In this document: positions 41,496 through 49,982 of the stretch, in pieces
Layout of the letters: every line of letters starts with the position of its first letter
Numbering within the stretch: position 1 is the first letter of the stretch
DNA from: MFD01275-c22 sp963705885
Lineage (GTDB): Bacteria > Actinomycetota > Actinomycetes > JACCUZ01
Length of the DNA stretch: 64,000 nucleotides
Direction of reading: 5' to 3'
NCBI GenBank assembly: GCA_963705885.1
Contig: OY970120.1
Coordinates: 2,728,001 to 2,792,000 of the forward strand
Made by a program: the position numbers and the translations under genes
Notes under the pieces: generated by a model
The model's database searches: none
Told to the model about the DNA's origin: nothing
What the model saw: the letters and a program-made list of their open reading frames with translations, nothing else

Positions 41496-42377
41496 GTGGG
41501 GATCAAGTTCGACGACCAGGCGGTGGACGTCTCCGGGGTCTCCGACCGCCGCGGTCGCGGCGGGGCAGCAGCGATCGGCGGCGGCGGTGTCGGCGTCGTC
41601 GGCCTGCTCATCTACGTGCTCGTCTCCGTGCTCGGCGGCGGCGAGATCGACACGACCCGGCTCGTGCCGCAGGGCGGGCCCGTGCAGGGCGAGGGCGCAG
41701 GGACGGGCGACCTGGAGACCCGGTGCAACACCGAGGGCGCGATAGGGCAGTACGACGACTGCTTCCTGGTCAAGGTCTACAACGAGGTCAACGAGGTCTG
41801 GACCGACGAGCTCGCCCGCGCCGGTGAGTCGTACGACCGCCCGGGGCTCACCTTCTTCACCCAGGCCGTGCAGACCGGCTGCGGCACGGCCTCCTCGCAG
41901 GTCGGCCCGTTCTACTGCCCGCCCGACCAGGGCATCTTCATCGACATCGGGTTCCTGGAGCAGCTGCAGCAGCAGTTCGGGGCCGAGGGCCGCTACGCGC
42001 AGGCGTACATCATGGCCCACGAGGCGGGCCACCACCTGCAGACGCTGTTCGGCACCGAGCGCAAGGTCCGCGCGGCGCAGCAGGCCCGCCCGTCGCAGCA
42101 GAACGAGCTGTCGGTCGCCATGGAGCTGCAGGCCGACTGCTACGCCGGCGTGTGGAGCCGGCTCGCCGACGACCGCGGGAACGTCTCGGTCGGCGAGGCC
42201 GAGGTCGACCAGGCGATCGGTGCCGCCGAGGCGGTCGGCGACGACCGCATCCAGCAGAAGACCCAGGGCCGGGTCGACCCCGAGTCCTGGACGCACGGCT
42301 CGGCCGACCAGCGGCGCACCTGGTTCCTGCGCGGCCGCCAGTCGGCCGACGTGAACTCCTGCGACACCTTCCGCTGA
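41496..42377 (+). CDS. neutral zinc metallopeptidase, YpfJ family
   Basis: A 293-residue membrane-anchored peptidase. A basic N-terminus (about 1-28) and one membrane helix (about 29-48) are followed by an extracytoplasmic domain with the zinc motif HEAGHH at residues 175-180 and a further ligand in MELQADCYAGVW. Pairs of Cys (TRCNTEG...YDDCF, TGCGTASS...FYCPPD) may form disulfides. Substrate unknown; relatives are annotated putative neutral zinc metallopeptidase. GGAG lies 8 nt before the GTG. Confidence 0.92.
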   Translation: MGIKFDDQAVDVSGVSDRRGRGGAAAIGGGGVGVVGLLIYVLVSVLGGGEIDTTRLVPQGGPVQGEGAGTGDLETRCNTEGAIGQYDDCFLVKVYNEVNEVWTDELARAGESYDRPGLTFFTQAVQTGCGTASSQVGPFYCPPDQGIFIDIGFLEQLQQQFGAEGRYAQAYIMAHEAGHHLQTLFGTERKVRAAQQARPSQQNELSVAMELQADCYAGVWSRLADDRGNVSVGEAEVDQAIGAAEAVGDDRIQQKTQGRVDPESWTHGSADQRRTWFLRGRQSADVNSCDTFR

Positions 42378-42422
42378 CCGGTTCGGCCGCCACCCAGCGC
42401 CGCCGGAACAGGGTCCGGTCAG

Positions 42423-42540
42423 TCATCTGGCAGCGCGGACCTCGACCCGCTCGCAGCCGCGCAGCCGGTCCAGCGGGTCGAAGCCGAAGTAGATCACCAC
42501 GTCGGCGCCGGGACCGCAGTCGAAGACGTCGGCGACACCG
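42423..42540. repeat. direct repeat with 45186-45306, flanking the MMPL gene
   Basis: The 3' ends of the two RTX-like copies are near-identical in DNA. They share an unbroken 31-nt block beginning CGCAGCCGCGCAGCCGGTCC and lie in the same orientation about 2.76 kb apart, with the MMPL gene between them. Confidence 0.8.
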
Positions 42541-42733
42541 TCGTCGGGGACCGAGGGGCTCGGCCAGACGGCCGACACGGGGAGGTAGTCGGTGATGGCG
42601 TCATCCCCTGGGCCGCCGTAGGTGTTCCGACGAGGGTGTCGTCCCCGTTCGTTCCCGTGATGGTGTCTGCTGACGCGGCGGGGGCGAGCGCCACGAGGCA
42701 GGCGACCGCCAGAGCCGCAACGAGGCCGCGCAT
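42423..42733 (-). pseudogene. deleted, frameshifted copy of the RTX-like protein gene
   Basis: The 5' end encodes a clear signal peptide (MRGLVAALAVACLVALAP) and DTITGTNGDDTLVGT. In another frame the 3' part encodes NTYGGPGDDAITDYLPVSAV ... CGPGADVVIYFGFDPLDRLR and ends VEVRAAR. Both parts match the intact gene at 45186-45935: its N-terminus through DVLVGT, and its C-terminus from RIYGGRGEDAITDF onward. The whole central repeat region is missing and the join near 42620-42630 is out of frame, so no full product can be made. A sequencing slip alone cannot explain the missing middle. Confidence 0.8.
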
Positions 42734-42997
42734 GCTGACCCACCGAACCTTCAGACCTGTGGCCAGGGCAACAGCGCCACCATCGCTCGCCAGATCCGCG
42801 CGGCGACCGGTGGCGGCCTCTCGGTCGCCGTCCCGGTGCGCGGGCCCCGGCACGGGACTGTCGGGGAGTGCATCTATCGTCGCGGGCGGCCGGGAAGGCC
42901 GGGCAACGGGGGATCTGCCGCGTCGGGTCCGATGAGTTCTCCGCCCGGCTCCGATCAGTAGGCACGGCACACCGACCGGACGAGGGAGCACGGCGAG

Positions 42998-45175
42998 ATG
43001 ACGCGCAGGGAACCGACGGTCGAGGACGGCGCTCGTCCCGGCGACGACGGGGGCTCGGGCCCGCCACGACGTCGAGGCGTCAGCTGGCGGCGCATCATCC
43101 TGCCCGCCGCCGTGCTGCTCGTCGTCTTCTTCGTCGTCGCCCCGGTGGCCGGCACGCTGTCCGGGAAGCTGAGCAGCGTCACCGAGAACGACCAGGCGGC
43201 GTTCCTGCCCGACTCGGCCGAGTCGACCAGGTCCCTCGAGCTCGAGACCCGCTTCGCCGGTGACCAGGACATCCCCGCCCTCATCGTGTGGGAACGCCGG
43301 GCGGGGCTCACGGAGGGCGACCTCCAGGCGGTCGCCGCCGCCGTCGAGCGGCTCGGCGAGGTCGACGGCATCGCGGGGCCGCCGTCGCCGCCCATCCCGA
43401 GCGAGGACGGCCGGGCCGTGCAGGTGGTGCTCCCCCTGCCGGGCGACAACTCGGCGTTCGAGACGCTGCCCGGCATCGTCGAGGACGTCGCCGCGGCAGC
43501 ACGCACCGAGGGCCTGCCGAGCTATGTGACGGGGCCGGGCGGTCAGTTCGCCGACTTCGCGGCCGCCTTCGAGGGCATCGACGGCCGTCTGCTCGTCACC
43601 ACCGTGAGCGTCATCCTCGTGATCCTCCTGCTCATCTACCGCAGCCCGGTCTTCCTGCCCGTCCTGATGTCGGCCGGCATCGCCCTGCTGCTCGCCCAGG
43701 CCGTGGTCTACCTGGTGGCCGAGGCCGGCGTGCTGACCGTCGACGGCCAGAGCCAGGGCATTCTGTCGGTGCTCGTGCTCGGAGCCAGCACCGACTACGC
43801 CCTGCTGCTGATCAGCCGGTTCAAGGAGGAGCTGCACCGCGAGGACTCCTGGAGCGTGGCCATGCGGGGAGCGCTGCGCGGCGCGTTCCCCCCGGTGGTC
43901 GCCTCCGGCGCCACGGTCATCCTCGGCCTGCTGTGCCTGCTGCTCTCGGACCTCAACAGCAACAAGTCGCTGGGCCCGGTCGGCGCGATCGGCATCGCGT
44001 GCTCGGTCCTGGCGATGCTGGTCTTCCTTCCGGCCCTGCTCATGGTGCTCGGGCGCTTCTGGTTCTTCCCGTTCGTGCCACGCCACGACGACGTCGTGGA
44101 CCACGAGCGCGGGGTCTGGGGAGGGGTCGCCTCGCTCGTCGGTCGCCGAGCCCGCCTGGTGTGGGTGGTCACGGCGCTGGCGCTCACGGGCGCGGCGCTG
44201 TTCACGACCCAGCTGGACGCCGACGGGCTCACCACGGCCGAGTCCTTCACGACGGACGTCGACTCCGTCAAGGGCCAGGACGTGCTGGCGCGGCACTACC
44301 CGGCCGGGTCGGGCGTGCCGGTGAACGTGATCGGCGACCAGGCGGACGCCGACCGGCTCCTGGACGTCGTGGCGGACGTCGACGGCGTCGCCGACGCGCG
44401 GCTGGTCACCGACGCTCCCGCGGCCGGTGGTGACCCGGCTGCGCCCACCGCGCCGGCCGGGCCGCCCAAGGTCGTCGACGGCAAGGTACTCGTCGAGGCC
44501 GTCCTCACCGAGGCGTCCGACAGCCCCCGCGCCGAGGCCACGGTGCTCGACCTGCGGTCGGCGGTCGACGAGATCGGCACCGACGTGCTCGTCGGCGGCG
44601 GCACCGCGGTCGTCTACGACATCAAGACCGAGTCGGCACGGGACACCCGGGTGATCATCCCGGCGATCCTCGTGGTGATCCTCATCGTCCTCGTGCTGCT
44701 GCTGCGGGCCGTCGTGGCGCCCCTCCTGCTCGTCGGGACGGTGGTGCTGTCCTTCCTGGCCACCATGGGCGTCTGCGCCCTCGTGTTCGACCACGTGTTC
44801 GGCTTCGCCGGAGCGGACCCGTCCTTCCCGCTGTTCGCGTTCGTCTTCCTCGTCGCCCTCGGCATCGACTACAACATCTTCCTGATGACCCGGGTGCGGG
44901 AGGAGGCGCAGGTCCACGGGACCCGGCGCGGCACCCTGAAGGGCCTGGCCGTGACCGGCGGCGTCATCACGTCGGCCGGTGTCGTGCTCGCCGCGACCTT
45001 CTCGGCGCTCGGGGTGCTGCCGCTGGTGCCCTTCGCCGAGCTGGGCTTCGCCGTCGCCTTCGGCGTCCTGCTCGACACCCTCATCGTGCGCTCGCTGCTG
45101 GTCCCGGCGCTGGTCCACGAGCTCGACGACAAGGTCTGGTGGCCTTTCGGTCTTCCGCGCCGCTCGGCCGCGTGA
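42998..45175 (+). CDS. MMPL family transporter
   Basis: A 725-residue RND-superfamily transporter of the MMPL group with about 12 membrane helices in two repeats. Repeat 1 has the large extracytoplasmic loop (about 50-190) and then VILVILLLIYRSPVFLPVLM and LGASTDYALLLISRFKEEL; repeat 2 carries VILIVLVLLLRAVVAPLLLV and ALGIDYNIFLMTRVREEA. The two DY motifs in the membrane are the proton-relay signature. Likely exports lipids or hydrophobic drugs. ATG with GGGAG 9 nt upstream. It is flanked on both sides by copies of an RTX-like gene on the other strand. Confidence 0.94.
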   Translation: MTRREPTVEDGARPGDDGGSGPPRRRGVSWRRIILPAAVLLVVFFVVAPVAGTLSGKLSSVTENDQAAFLPDSAESTRSLELETRFAGDQDIPALIVWERRAGLTEGDLQAVAAAVERLGEVDGIAGPPSPPIPSEDGRAVQVVLPLPGDNSAFETLPGIVEDVAAAARTEGLPSYVTGPGGQFADFAAAFEGIDGRLLVTTVSVILVILLLIYRSPVFLPVLMSAGIALLLAQAVVYLVAEAGVLTVDGQSQGILSVLVLGASTDYALLLISRFKEELHREDSWSVAMRGALRGAFPPVVASGATVILGLLCLLLSDLNSNKSLGPVGAIGIACSVLAMLVFLPALLMVLGRFWFFPFVPRHDDVVDHERGVWGGVASLVGRRARLVWVVTALALTGAALFTTQLDADGLTTAESFTTDVDSVKGQDVLARHYPAGSGVPVNVIGDQADADRLLDVVADVDGVADARLVTDAPAAGGDPAAPTAPAGPPKVVDGKVLVEAVLTEASDSPRAEATVLDLRSAVDEIGTDVLVGGGTAVVYDIKTESARDTRVIIPAILVVILIVLVLLLRAVVAPLLLVGTVVLSFLATMGVCALVFDHVFGFAGADPSFPLFAFVFLVALGIDYNIFLMTRVREEAQVHGTRRGTLKGLAVTGGVITSAGVVLAATFSALGVLPLVPFAELGFAVAFGVLLDTLIVRSLLVPALVHELDDKVWWPFGLPRRSAA

Positions 45176-45185
45176 CCGGCCCTGG

Positions 45186-45935
45186 TCACCCGGCGGCGCG
45201 GACCACCACCCGTTCGCAGCCGCGCAGCCGGTCCAGCGGGTCGAACCCGAAGTAGACGACCACGTCGTCCCCCGGGCCGCAGTTGATGAGGTCCGCGAAG
45301 CCGTCGTCGTTGGTCTTGATCCGGTCGTCACCCCTGCCCGCGAAGACCCGGTCGGCACCGTCCTGGACGCCGATGGTGTCGTCGCCGCGCCCCGCGACGA
45401 CCAGGTCGGTGTCGTCGGGCGCCCCGTTGAAGGACGTCGGGACGAAGTCGGTGATGGCGTCCTCACCCCGCCCGCCGTAGATCCGGTCGTCGCCCGAGCC
45501 GCCGGAGAGCGAGTCGTCCGCGGGGCCGCCGAACAGTGTGTCCGCGCCGCCCCATCCGAAGATCGTGTCCCGACCGGGGCCGCCGGACAGGGTGTCGTCG
45601 CCACCTCGGCCGTCGAGGTCGTCGGGCCCGGAGCGGCCCTTGAGCAGGTCGTCGCCGCTACCTCCCCAGACCCGGTCGCGCTGCGCTCCGCCGGACAGCT
45701 CGTCCTCGCCTGGTCCGCCCCGGAGCCTGTCGCGGCCGGACCCGCCGGACACGAGGTCGTCGCCCGCCAGCGACCGCACGACGTCGTCACCGCCACGCGC
45801 CGTCACGGTGTCCGATCTCGGCGTCCCGACCAGGACGTCCGCCCCGCTCGTGCCGTCGACCACGTCGGCCACGGCGGCAGCTGCGGGGAGCAGGAGGGCC
45901 GCGACGGCCAGGGCAGCGACGAGCCGGGTGCGCAT
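45186..45935 (-). CDS. secreted calcium-binding RTX-like repeat protein
   Basis: A 249-residue exported protein. Signal peptide 1 to about 24 (MRTRLVAALAVAALLLPAAA), then nine or so nonapeptide units of the GGxGxDxLx type between about 40 and 175 (GGSGRDRLRGG, GGDDTLSGG, GGADTLFGG), which fold as a calcium-loaded beta-roll. A non-repetitive segment (EDAITDFVPTSF) and a C-terminal unit ending YFGFDPLDRLRGCERV follow. No protease or toxin domain is attached, so it may be a surface or matrix protein. A truncated second copy lies beyond the MMPL gene. Confidence 0.9.
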   Translation of the reverse strand: MRTRLVAALAVAALLLPAAAAVADVVDGTSGADVLVGTPRSDTVTARGGDDVVRSLAGDDLVSGGSGRDRLRGGPGEDELSGGAQRDRVWGGSGDDLLKGRSGPDDLDGRGGDDTLSGGPGRDTIFGWGGADTLFGGPADDSLSGGSGDDRIYGGRGEDAITDFVPTSFNGAPDDTDLVVAGRGDDTIGVQDGADRVFAGRGDDRIKTNDDGFADLINCGPGDDVVVYFGFDPLDRLRGCERVVVRAAG

Positions 45936-45953
45936 GGTGGTCCCCGATCCTGT

Positions 45954-45968
45954 GTGGTCTGCGACCAC
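45954..45968. promoter_or_regulatory. inverted repeat upstream of the RTX-like gene
   Basis: GTGGTC-TGC-GACCAC, perfect 6-bp arms, 18 bp before ATG 45935; a possible operator. The rest of 45936-46233 holds only the dyad at 46164. Confidence 0.4.
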
Positions 45969-46163
45969 TGTCGCCGCAGCAGTCGTCCACGGCAAGTGAA
46001 ATCGCGACGGGTCTGATGGAGACTCGGGCCATTGGATATCGACCTGGCGCTGCCGCACGACCGGGACCATCACGCTGGGCCAGCGCTGAGCGCGCACGAT
46101 GCTGGCGGGCTTGGCTGAGGAGGGCCGCCGGGCCGTCTCGAGACCACAACCTTCGCAGGCACA

Positions 46164-46175
46164 TGACAAATGTCA
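46164..46175. promoter_or_regulatory. inverted repeat upstream of the ABC/two-component operon
   Basis: TGACA-AA-TGTCA, 5-bp arms, about 60 bp before the ABC ATPase start. The size and symmetry fit a dimeric NarL/LuxR-type regulator, such as the one encoded by the operon's last gene. Confidence 0.5.
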
Positions 46176-46233
46176 GCGCAACCGGTGATGCGCCGCACTA
46201 CTGCCAGCACCATCGCGCGGGTTGGCTGGTCAC

Positions 46234-47196
46234 ATGCACAGCGACAGCGACGCCGCGATCGACGTACACGACCTGCACAGGGTCTACCGCAGCGGGAGCG
46301 GTGCCTTCGAAGCCGTACGCGGGGTCGACCTCCGGGTTGAACCCGGCACCATCCACTCCCTGCTGGGAGTCAACGGCGCCGGCAAGACCTCCCTGCTCGA
46401 AGTCATCGAAGGGCTCGCCACCCCGTCCACCGGCAGCGTGCGTGTGCTCGGGCTCGACCCGATCATCGACCGCTCGGAAGTACGCCGCCGGTCCGGGGTC
46501 CTGCTCCAGCGCAGCGGGTTCTCAGGCGACCTCACGGTGCGCGAGACCCTCACGATGTGGGCCGCCACGGTGACCGATCCCCGCCCTGTCGACGAGGCGC
46601 TCGACCTGCTCGACCTGGGCGGACGCGCCGGGGTACGCATGCGAGCCCTGTCCGGCGGCGAGCAGCGGCGTGTCGACCTGGCCTGCACCCTGACCGGCCG
46701 CCCGGAGGTGCTGATGCTCGACGAGCCGACCACAGGCCTCGACCCGGAGAGCCGGCACCGCGTCTGGGACCTGATCCGGTCACTGCGCGAGGACGGGGCT
46801 GCGGTCCTCGTCACGACGCACTACCTCGAGGAGGCCGAGGCGCTCGCCGACCAGATCTCGATCATGCGTGCCGGCCGCATCGTCCTGTCGGGCACCCGTG
46901 AGGAGATCGTCGCCGGACAGCCCTGCGTCATCTCCTTCCGGACACCTGACCGGGAGGCCCCTCCACTCGTGGCAACGAGGGTGGAGTGCACGGCCGGCCA
47001 CACCATCGTCGAGACCGACGACCTGCAGCAGACGCTGGCCACGCTGCTCGCCTGGGCCGATCAGTACGACGTCCGGCTGGACGACCTCTCCGCGCGCGCC
47101 GCATCGCTCGAGTCGATCTTCCTCGACATCGCCGAGGGGCGCGGCGCAGCCACCAACGGCCAGGTCACCCACCACGCCGAGGAGATGGCTCGATGA
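46234..47196 (+). CDS. ABC-2 exporter ATP-binding protein
   Basis: A 320-residue ATPase. Walker A is LLGVNGAGKTSLLEVIEG near residue 50, the signature LSGGEQRRVDLACTL, Walker B VLMLDEPTTGLDPESR, and the H-loop TTHYLEEAEALADQ. The C-terminal extension of about 80 residues is typical of drug or lantibiotic exporters of the DrrA/LnrL type. I chose ATG 46234; a TTG at 46222 is in frame but neither has a good Shine-Dalgarno. First gene of a four-gene operon in which every later start overlaps the previous stop. Confidence 0.9.
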   Translation: MHSDSDAAIDVHDLHRVYRSGSGAFEAVRGVDLRVEPGTIHSLLGVNGAGKTSLLEVIEGLATPSTGSVRVLGLDPIIDRSEVRRRSGVLLQRSGFSGDLTVRETLTMWAATVTDPRPVDEALDLLDLGGRAGVRMRALSGGEQRRVDLACTLTGRPEVLMLDEPTTGLDPESRHRVWDLIRSLREDGAAVLVTTHYLEEAEALADQISIMRAGRIVLSGTREEIVAGQPCVISFRTPDREAPPLVATRVECTAGHTIVETDDLQQTLATLLAWADQYDVRLDDLSARAASLESIFLDIAEGRGAATNGQVTHHAEEMAR

Positions 47197-47954
47197 CTGC
47201 TCGCGTGCTCGGACTCGCCCACTCCAACACTCTGCTGATGCGACGCAACCTGTTGACCGTCGTCTATGCGGTCGCCGTCCCCCTCCTGCCGCTCGCCATC
47301 TTGGCGTACACCCCCGAGAAGACCGGCAGGGCCGGCGCGGCCCCCCTGAGCCTGGTCCTGCTGATGGCCCTGCTCTTCCCGGTCTACTACAACCTGCTCT
47401 CCATGTTCGTGACGCGTCGCGACGAGCTGGTGCTCAAGCGACTGCGCTCGGGCGAGGCCGGCGACGCCGAGATCATCGTCTCGATGGCCCTGCCCGGGGT
47501 GGCCCTCGTCTTCGTCGTAGCCGGCATCGCGGCAGTCGTGGCCGGAGTCCTCGGCTTCGGCCTGCCCACCAACCCGATCCTGCTCGTCCTCGGGCTGCTG
47601 CTGAGCTGCGTCACGTTCGCCGCCCTGGCCCTCTGGACGGCGGCGTGGACGAAGAATGCCGAAGCGGCCCAGCTGACCAGTGCTCCCGTTCTGGTGCTCG
47701 CGACAGTCGGCACCACCCGCGCGGCGTTTCCCGAAGGAGCTCAGCAGTGGCTCGACCTTCTCCCCGGTGCTGCCCTGGAAGACCTTGTCCGGGTGGCATG
47801 GTTCGGACTCGAGCCCGGCGTCCTCGGCACAGACGTCGTCACGTGGTCGGCTACCTGGAGCGAGGCGTTGCCCGCGCTGGGCTACCTGCTCGGCTGGACG
47901 ATCATCGCCGCGCTGCTCGCTCGCCGGGCCATCACGTGGGAGCCGCGTGGCTGA
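47193..47954 (+). CDS. ABC-2 type transporter permease
   Basis: A 253-residue membrane protein with six predicted helices, the ABC-2 (DrrB/LnrM-like) layout. The loop FVTRRDELVLKRLRSGEAGD after helix 2 is the coupling region that contacts the ATPase (cf. the RxxG motif of ABC-2 permeases). ATGA overlap with the ATPase gene. Substrate likely an amphipathic antibiotic or lipid, by analogy with systems that carry an adjoining DesK/LnrJ-type kinase. Confidence 0.9.
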   Translation: MTARVLGLAHSNTLLMRRNLLTVVYAVAVPLLPLAILAYTPEKTGRAGAAPLSLVLLMALLFPVYYNLLSMFVTRRDELVLKRLRSGEAGDAEIIVSMALPGVALVFVVAGIAAVVAGVLGFGLPTNPILLVLGLLLSCVTFAALALWTAAWTKNAEAAQLTSAPVLVLATVGTTRAAFPEGAQQWLDLLPGAALEDLVRVAWFGLEPGVLGTDVVTWSATWSEALPALGYLLGWTIIAALLARRAITWEPRG

Positions 47955-49116
47955 CAGGATGGGCAGCGTGTTGACCTGGGGCTGGTGGAGGCGGCGTACC
48001 CCGGTGGAGCGTGTCGTCGTCTACACGCTGGTCTCCGTGTACGCCGTCTACTGGCTCCTGCTGTTCGTCACCTTCGTGAACGCCGTCGTCACGATCACCT
48101 CGTCCCTCCCGCTGGTTGTCGCCGCGATCGGCACCCTCGTGCTGGGTGTGGCCGGCACTATCGTGCTCCGCGACTCGATCCGGTTGTACCCGGACAAGGG
48201 GCCGCTGCCGTGGCGGTCGCTCTCGTTGTTGCTCGGGTTGGTGGTCGTGGCCGCGCCACTGGTCCTCCTGCTCCCCGGTGACGCCCGCGGCGGCGCTTCC
48301 CTGGTCGTCGTCGCCGCTCTCGCGTGGGGTGCTGGTGGACTCCTCGACACCCGCGTACGCAACGGGATCCTGGTCGCGTCAGCGGTGATCACCGGTGCTC
48401 TCGGTGGCCCCCCCGGGCTGGCGGTCTTCGGTCTGGCTATGGCCGTCTTCCTGGTCTTCTCGGTGCAGAGCTCGCTGTGGCTGATGGGAGTGGTCACCGC
48501 GCTGGAGCGAGCCCGTGACAGCGAGGCGGCGCTGGCCGTGGCACGTGAACGGCTGCGCTTCTCCCAGGACGTCCACGACGTGATGGGCCGGCGGCTCTCG
48601 ACCATCGCCGTGCAGGCCGAGCTCGCCGCCACCCTCGCCGCGCGAGGCGACCTCCGGGCCACCGACCAGGTTCTCGAGATCCGCTTTACCGCCCACGAGG
48701 CCCTCCGCGAGGCCCGCGAGCTCGCCCGCGGCTACCGCCCGCTCGACCTGTCCGCGGAGGTCGACGGCGCGGTGTCCCTGCTCGCCTCGGCCGGCATCAC
48801 CACGAACGCCAACGTGCACCACGTACCTCTCGAACGCCATGAGAGCGTCGCCCGCGTCATCCGCGAGGCCGTCACGAACGTGCTCCGCCACTCACGGGCC
48901 TCCATGGTCGACCTGACGTACGCCGGGGACGAGCTCGTCGTCGCCAACGACGGCGTGGTCCCCGATCGACCCACGGGCAGCGACGGCAGCGGACTCAACA
49001 CCCTCGCCGACCAGCTGGCCGGCCGCGGCGCTCAGGTGACCTCCGGCATCGAGGGCGACCGCTTCGTCGTCCGCGTCCAGTTCGCGCCCGCGGTCGCGGC
49101 CTCGGCCGCACCATGA
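47947..49116 (+). CDS. sensor histidine kinase, DesK/LnrJ type
   Basis: A 389-residue HisKA_3 kinase. Five or six membrane helices (about 25-190) form a sensor without a sizeable outer domain, which suggests sensing of membrane state or membrane-active compounds. Phospho-acceptor H210 lies in FSQDVHDVMGRRLS; the HATPase_c domain has IREAVTNVLRHSRA (N box) and GSDGSGLNTLADQLAGRG (G box). GTG 47947 overlaps the permease stop; ATG 47959 is an alternative. The kinase ends with ATGA overlapping its regulator. Confidence 0.9.
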   Translation: MADRMGSVLTWGWWRRRTPVERVVVYTLVSVYAVYWLLLFVTFVNAVVTITSSLPLVVAAIGTLVLGVAGTIVLRDSIRLYPDKGPLPWRSLSLLLGLVVVAAPLVLLLPGDARGGASLVVVAALAWGAGGLLDTRVRNGILVASAVITGALGGPPGLAVFGLAMAVFLVFSVQSSLWLMGVVTALERARDSEAALAVARERLRFSQDVHDVMGRRLSTIAVQAELAATLAARGDLRATDQVLEIRFTAHEALREARELARGYRPLDLSAEVDGAVSLLASAGITTNANVHHVPLERHESVARVIREAVTNVLRHSRASMVDLTYAGDELVVANDGVVPDRPTGSDGSGLNTLADQLAGRGAQVTSGIEGDRFVVRVQFAPAVAASAAP

Positions 49117-49718
49117 TCCGCGTCCTCCTGGCCGACGACGAGCACCTGATCCGGGTGGCGCTCGCCCAGATGCTCGACCTCGAGGACGACATCGAGATCG
49201 TCAGTCATGCCGCCACCGGCCCGGAGGCCGTCGCCCAGGCTCGCGCTCTTCGCCCCGACGTCGCCGTGCTCGACCTCCAGATGCCCGGACTCGACGGCAT
49301 CGCCGCCGCCGCCCGGATCGGCGAGACCCTGCCCGGTTGCGGCTGCCTGATCGTCACCAGCCATGGCCGACCCGGGCTGCTCAAGCGCGCCCTCTCGACC
49401 GGCGTCCGCGGCTTCCTCCCCAAGACCACCAGCGCACAGACGCTTGCCGCTGCCGTCCGCGCCGTCGCCGCCGGTGGCCGGTACGTCGACCCGGGCCTCG
49501 CTGCCGAAGCCATGGCGCTCGGCGACTCCCCCCTCACGGCCCGCGAGACCGCTGTGCTCGAGGCCGCCTCCGACGGCGCCCCTGTCGACGAGATCGCCCG
49601 CCGCACCCACCTCGCCGCCGGCACCGTGCGCAACTACCTCTCCAGCGCAACCACCAAGCTCGCCGCCTCGAACCGCCACGAAGCTGTCAGCGCCGCCCGA
49701 CGCATGGGCTGGATCTGA
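49113..49718 (+). CDS. NarL/LuxR-family response regulator
   Basis: A 201-residue regulator, cognate to the preceding kinase. The receiver domain has the acidic pair in VLLADDEHL and phospho-acceptor D54 in VAVLDLQMPGLDG, with Lys in FLPKTTSA. The C-terminal LuxR-type HTH reads LTARETAVLEAASDGAPVDE followed by LAAGTVRNYLS. It probably binds the TGACA-AA-TGTCA dyad at 46164 and controls its own operon. Confidence 0.93.
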   Translation: MIRVLLADDEHLIRVALAQMLDLEDDIEIVSHAATGPEAVAQARALRPDVAVLDLQMPGLDGIAAAARIGETLPGCGCLIVTSHGRPGLLKRALSTGVRGFLPKTTSAQTLAAAVRAVAAGGRYVDPGLAAEAMALGDSPLTARETAVLEAASDGAPVDEIARRTHLAAGTVRNYLSSATTKLAASNRHEAVSAARRMGWI

Positions 49719-49753
49719 TCCCTCTGCCTATCGAGGTGCGAGGAGCACCGGCG

Positions 49754-49769
49754 ACCCCCTCCTGGGGGT
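49754..49769. terminator. hairpin after the response regulator gene
   Basis: ACCCCC-TCCT-GGGGGT, a perfect 6-bp stem 36 nt after the stop; a candidate terminator of the ABC/two-component operon. Confidence 0.45.
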
Positions 49770-49770
49770 G

Positions 49771-49810
49771 TGGTTTCGAGACGGTTGCTGCGCAACCTGC
49801 TCGACCACCA
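49771..49810. repeat. REP-like imperfect palindrome
   Basis: TGGTTTCGAGACGGTTGC (49771-49788) and GCAACCTGCTCGACCACCA (49792-49810) pair with a few mismatches around a TGC loop. The TGGTxTCGAG...CTCGACCACCA frame resembles short palindromic elements dispersed in actinobacterial intergenic regions. Only this copy lies in the window. Confidence 0.5.
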
Positions 49811-49914
49811 GTTGCTCCAGCCGGATGAGCCGAGGGGTCTGATGGAGATTTGGTCTGCCCTGGTTTCACGGAGTCGAGATGCAACGGGCCCCGTGCGAGG
49901 CAAGGCCCGACGGG

Positions 49915-49947
49915 GACGGCTCGAGGACGGCTCGGGGACGGCTCGGG
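49915..49947. repeat. three tandem 11-bp units
   Basis: GACGGCTCGAG, GACGGCTCGGG, GACGGCTCGGG, then a partial unit. The gap 49719-49982 that holds it has no convincing gene. Confidence 0.7.
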
Positions 49948-49982
49948 GACGACGCGGCGGCGACACCGGCTCGTCCGCGTGG

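Noticed and set aside
42423..42733. RTX-like relic as a normal gene with a sequencing error
   Set aside because: Besides the frame change, about 120 codons of the central repeats are missing relative to the intact copy, which a single-base error cannot produce.
46222..46233. TTG start for the ABC ATPase gene
   Set aside because: It would add only four residues, has no Shine-Dalgarno, and TTG is not needed to explain the other starts here.
49915..49947. Tandem 11-bp repeats as a possible CRISPR array
   Set aside because: Units are adjacent without spacers, too short, and no cas genes are present.
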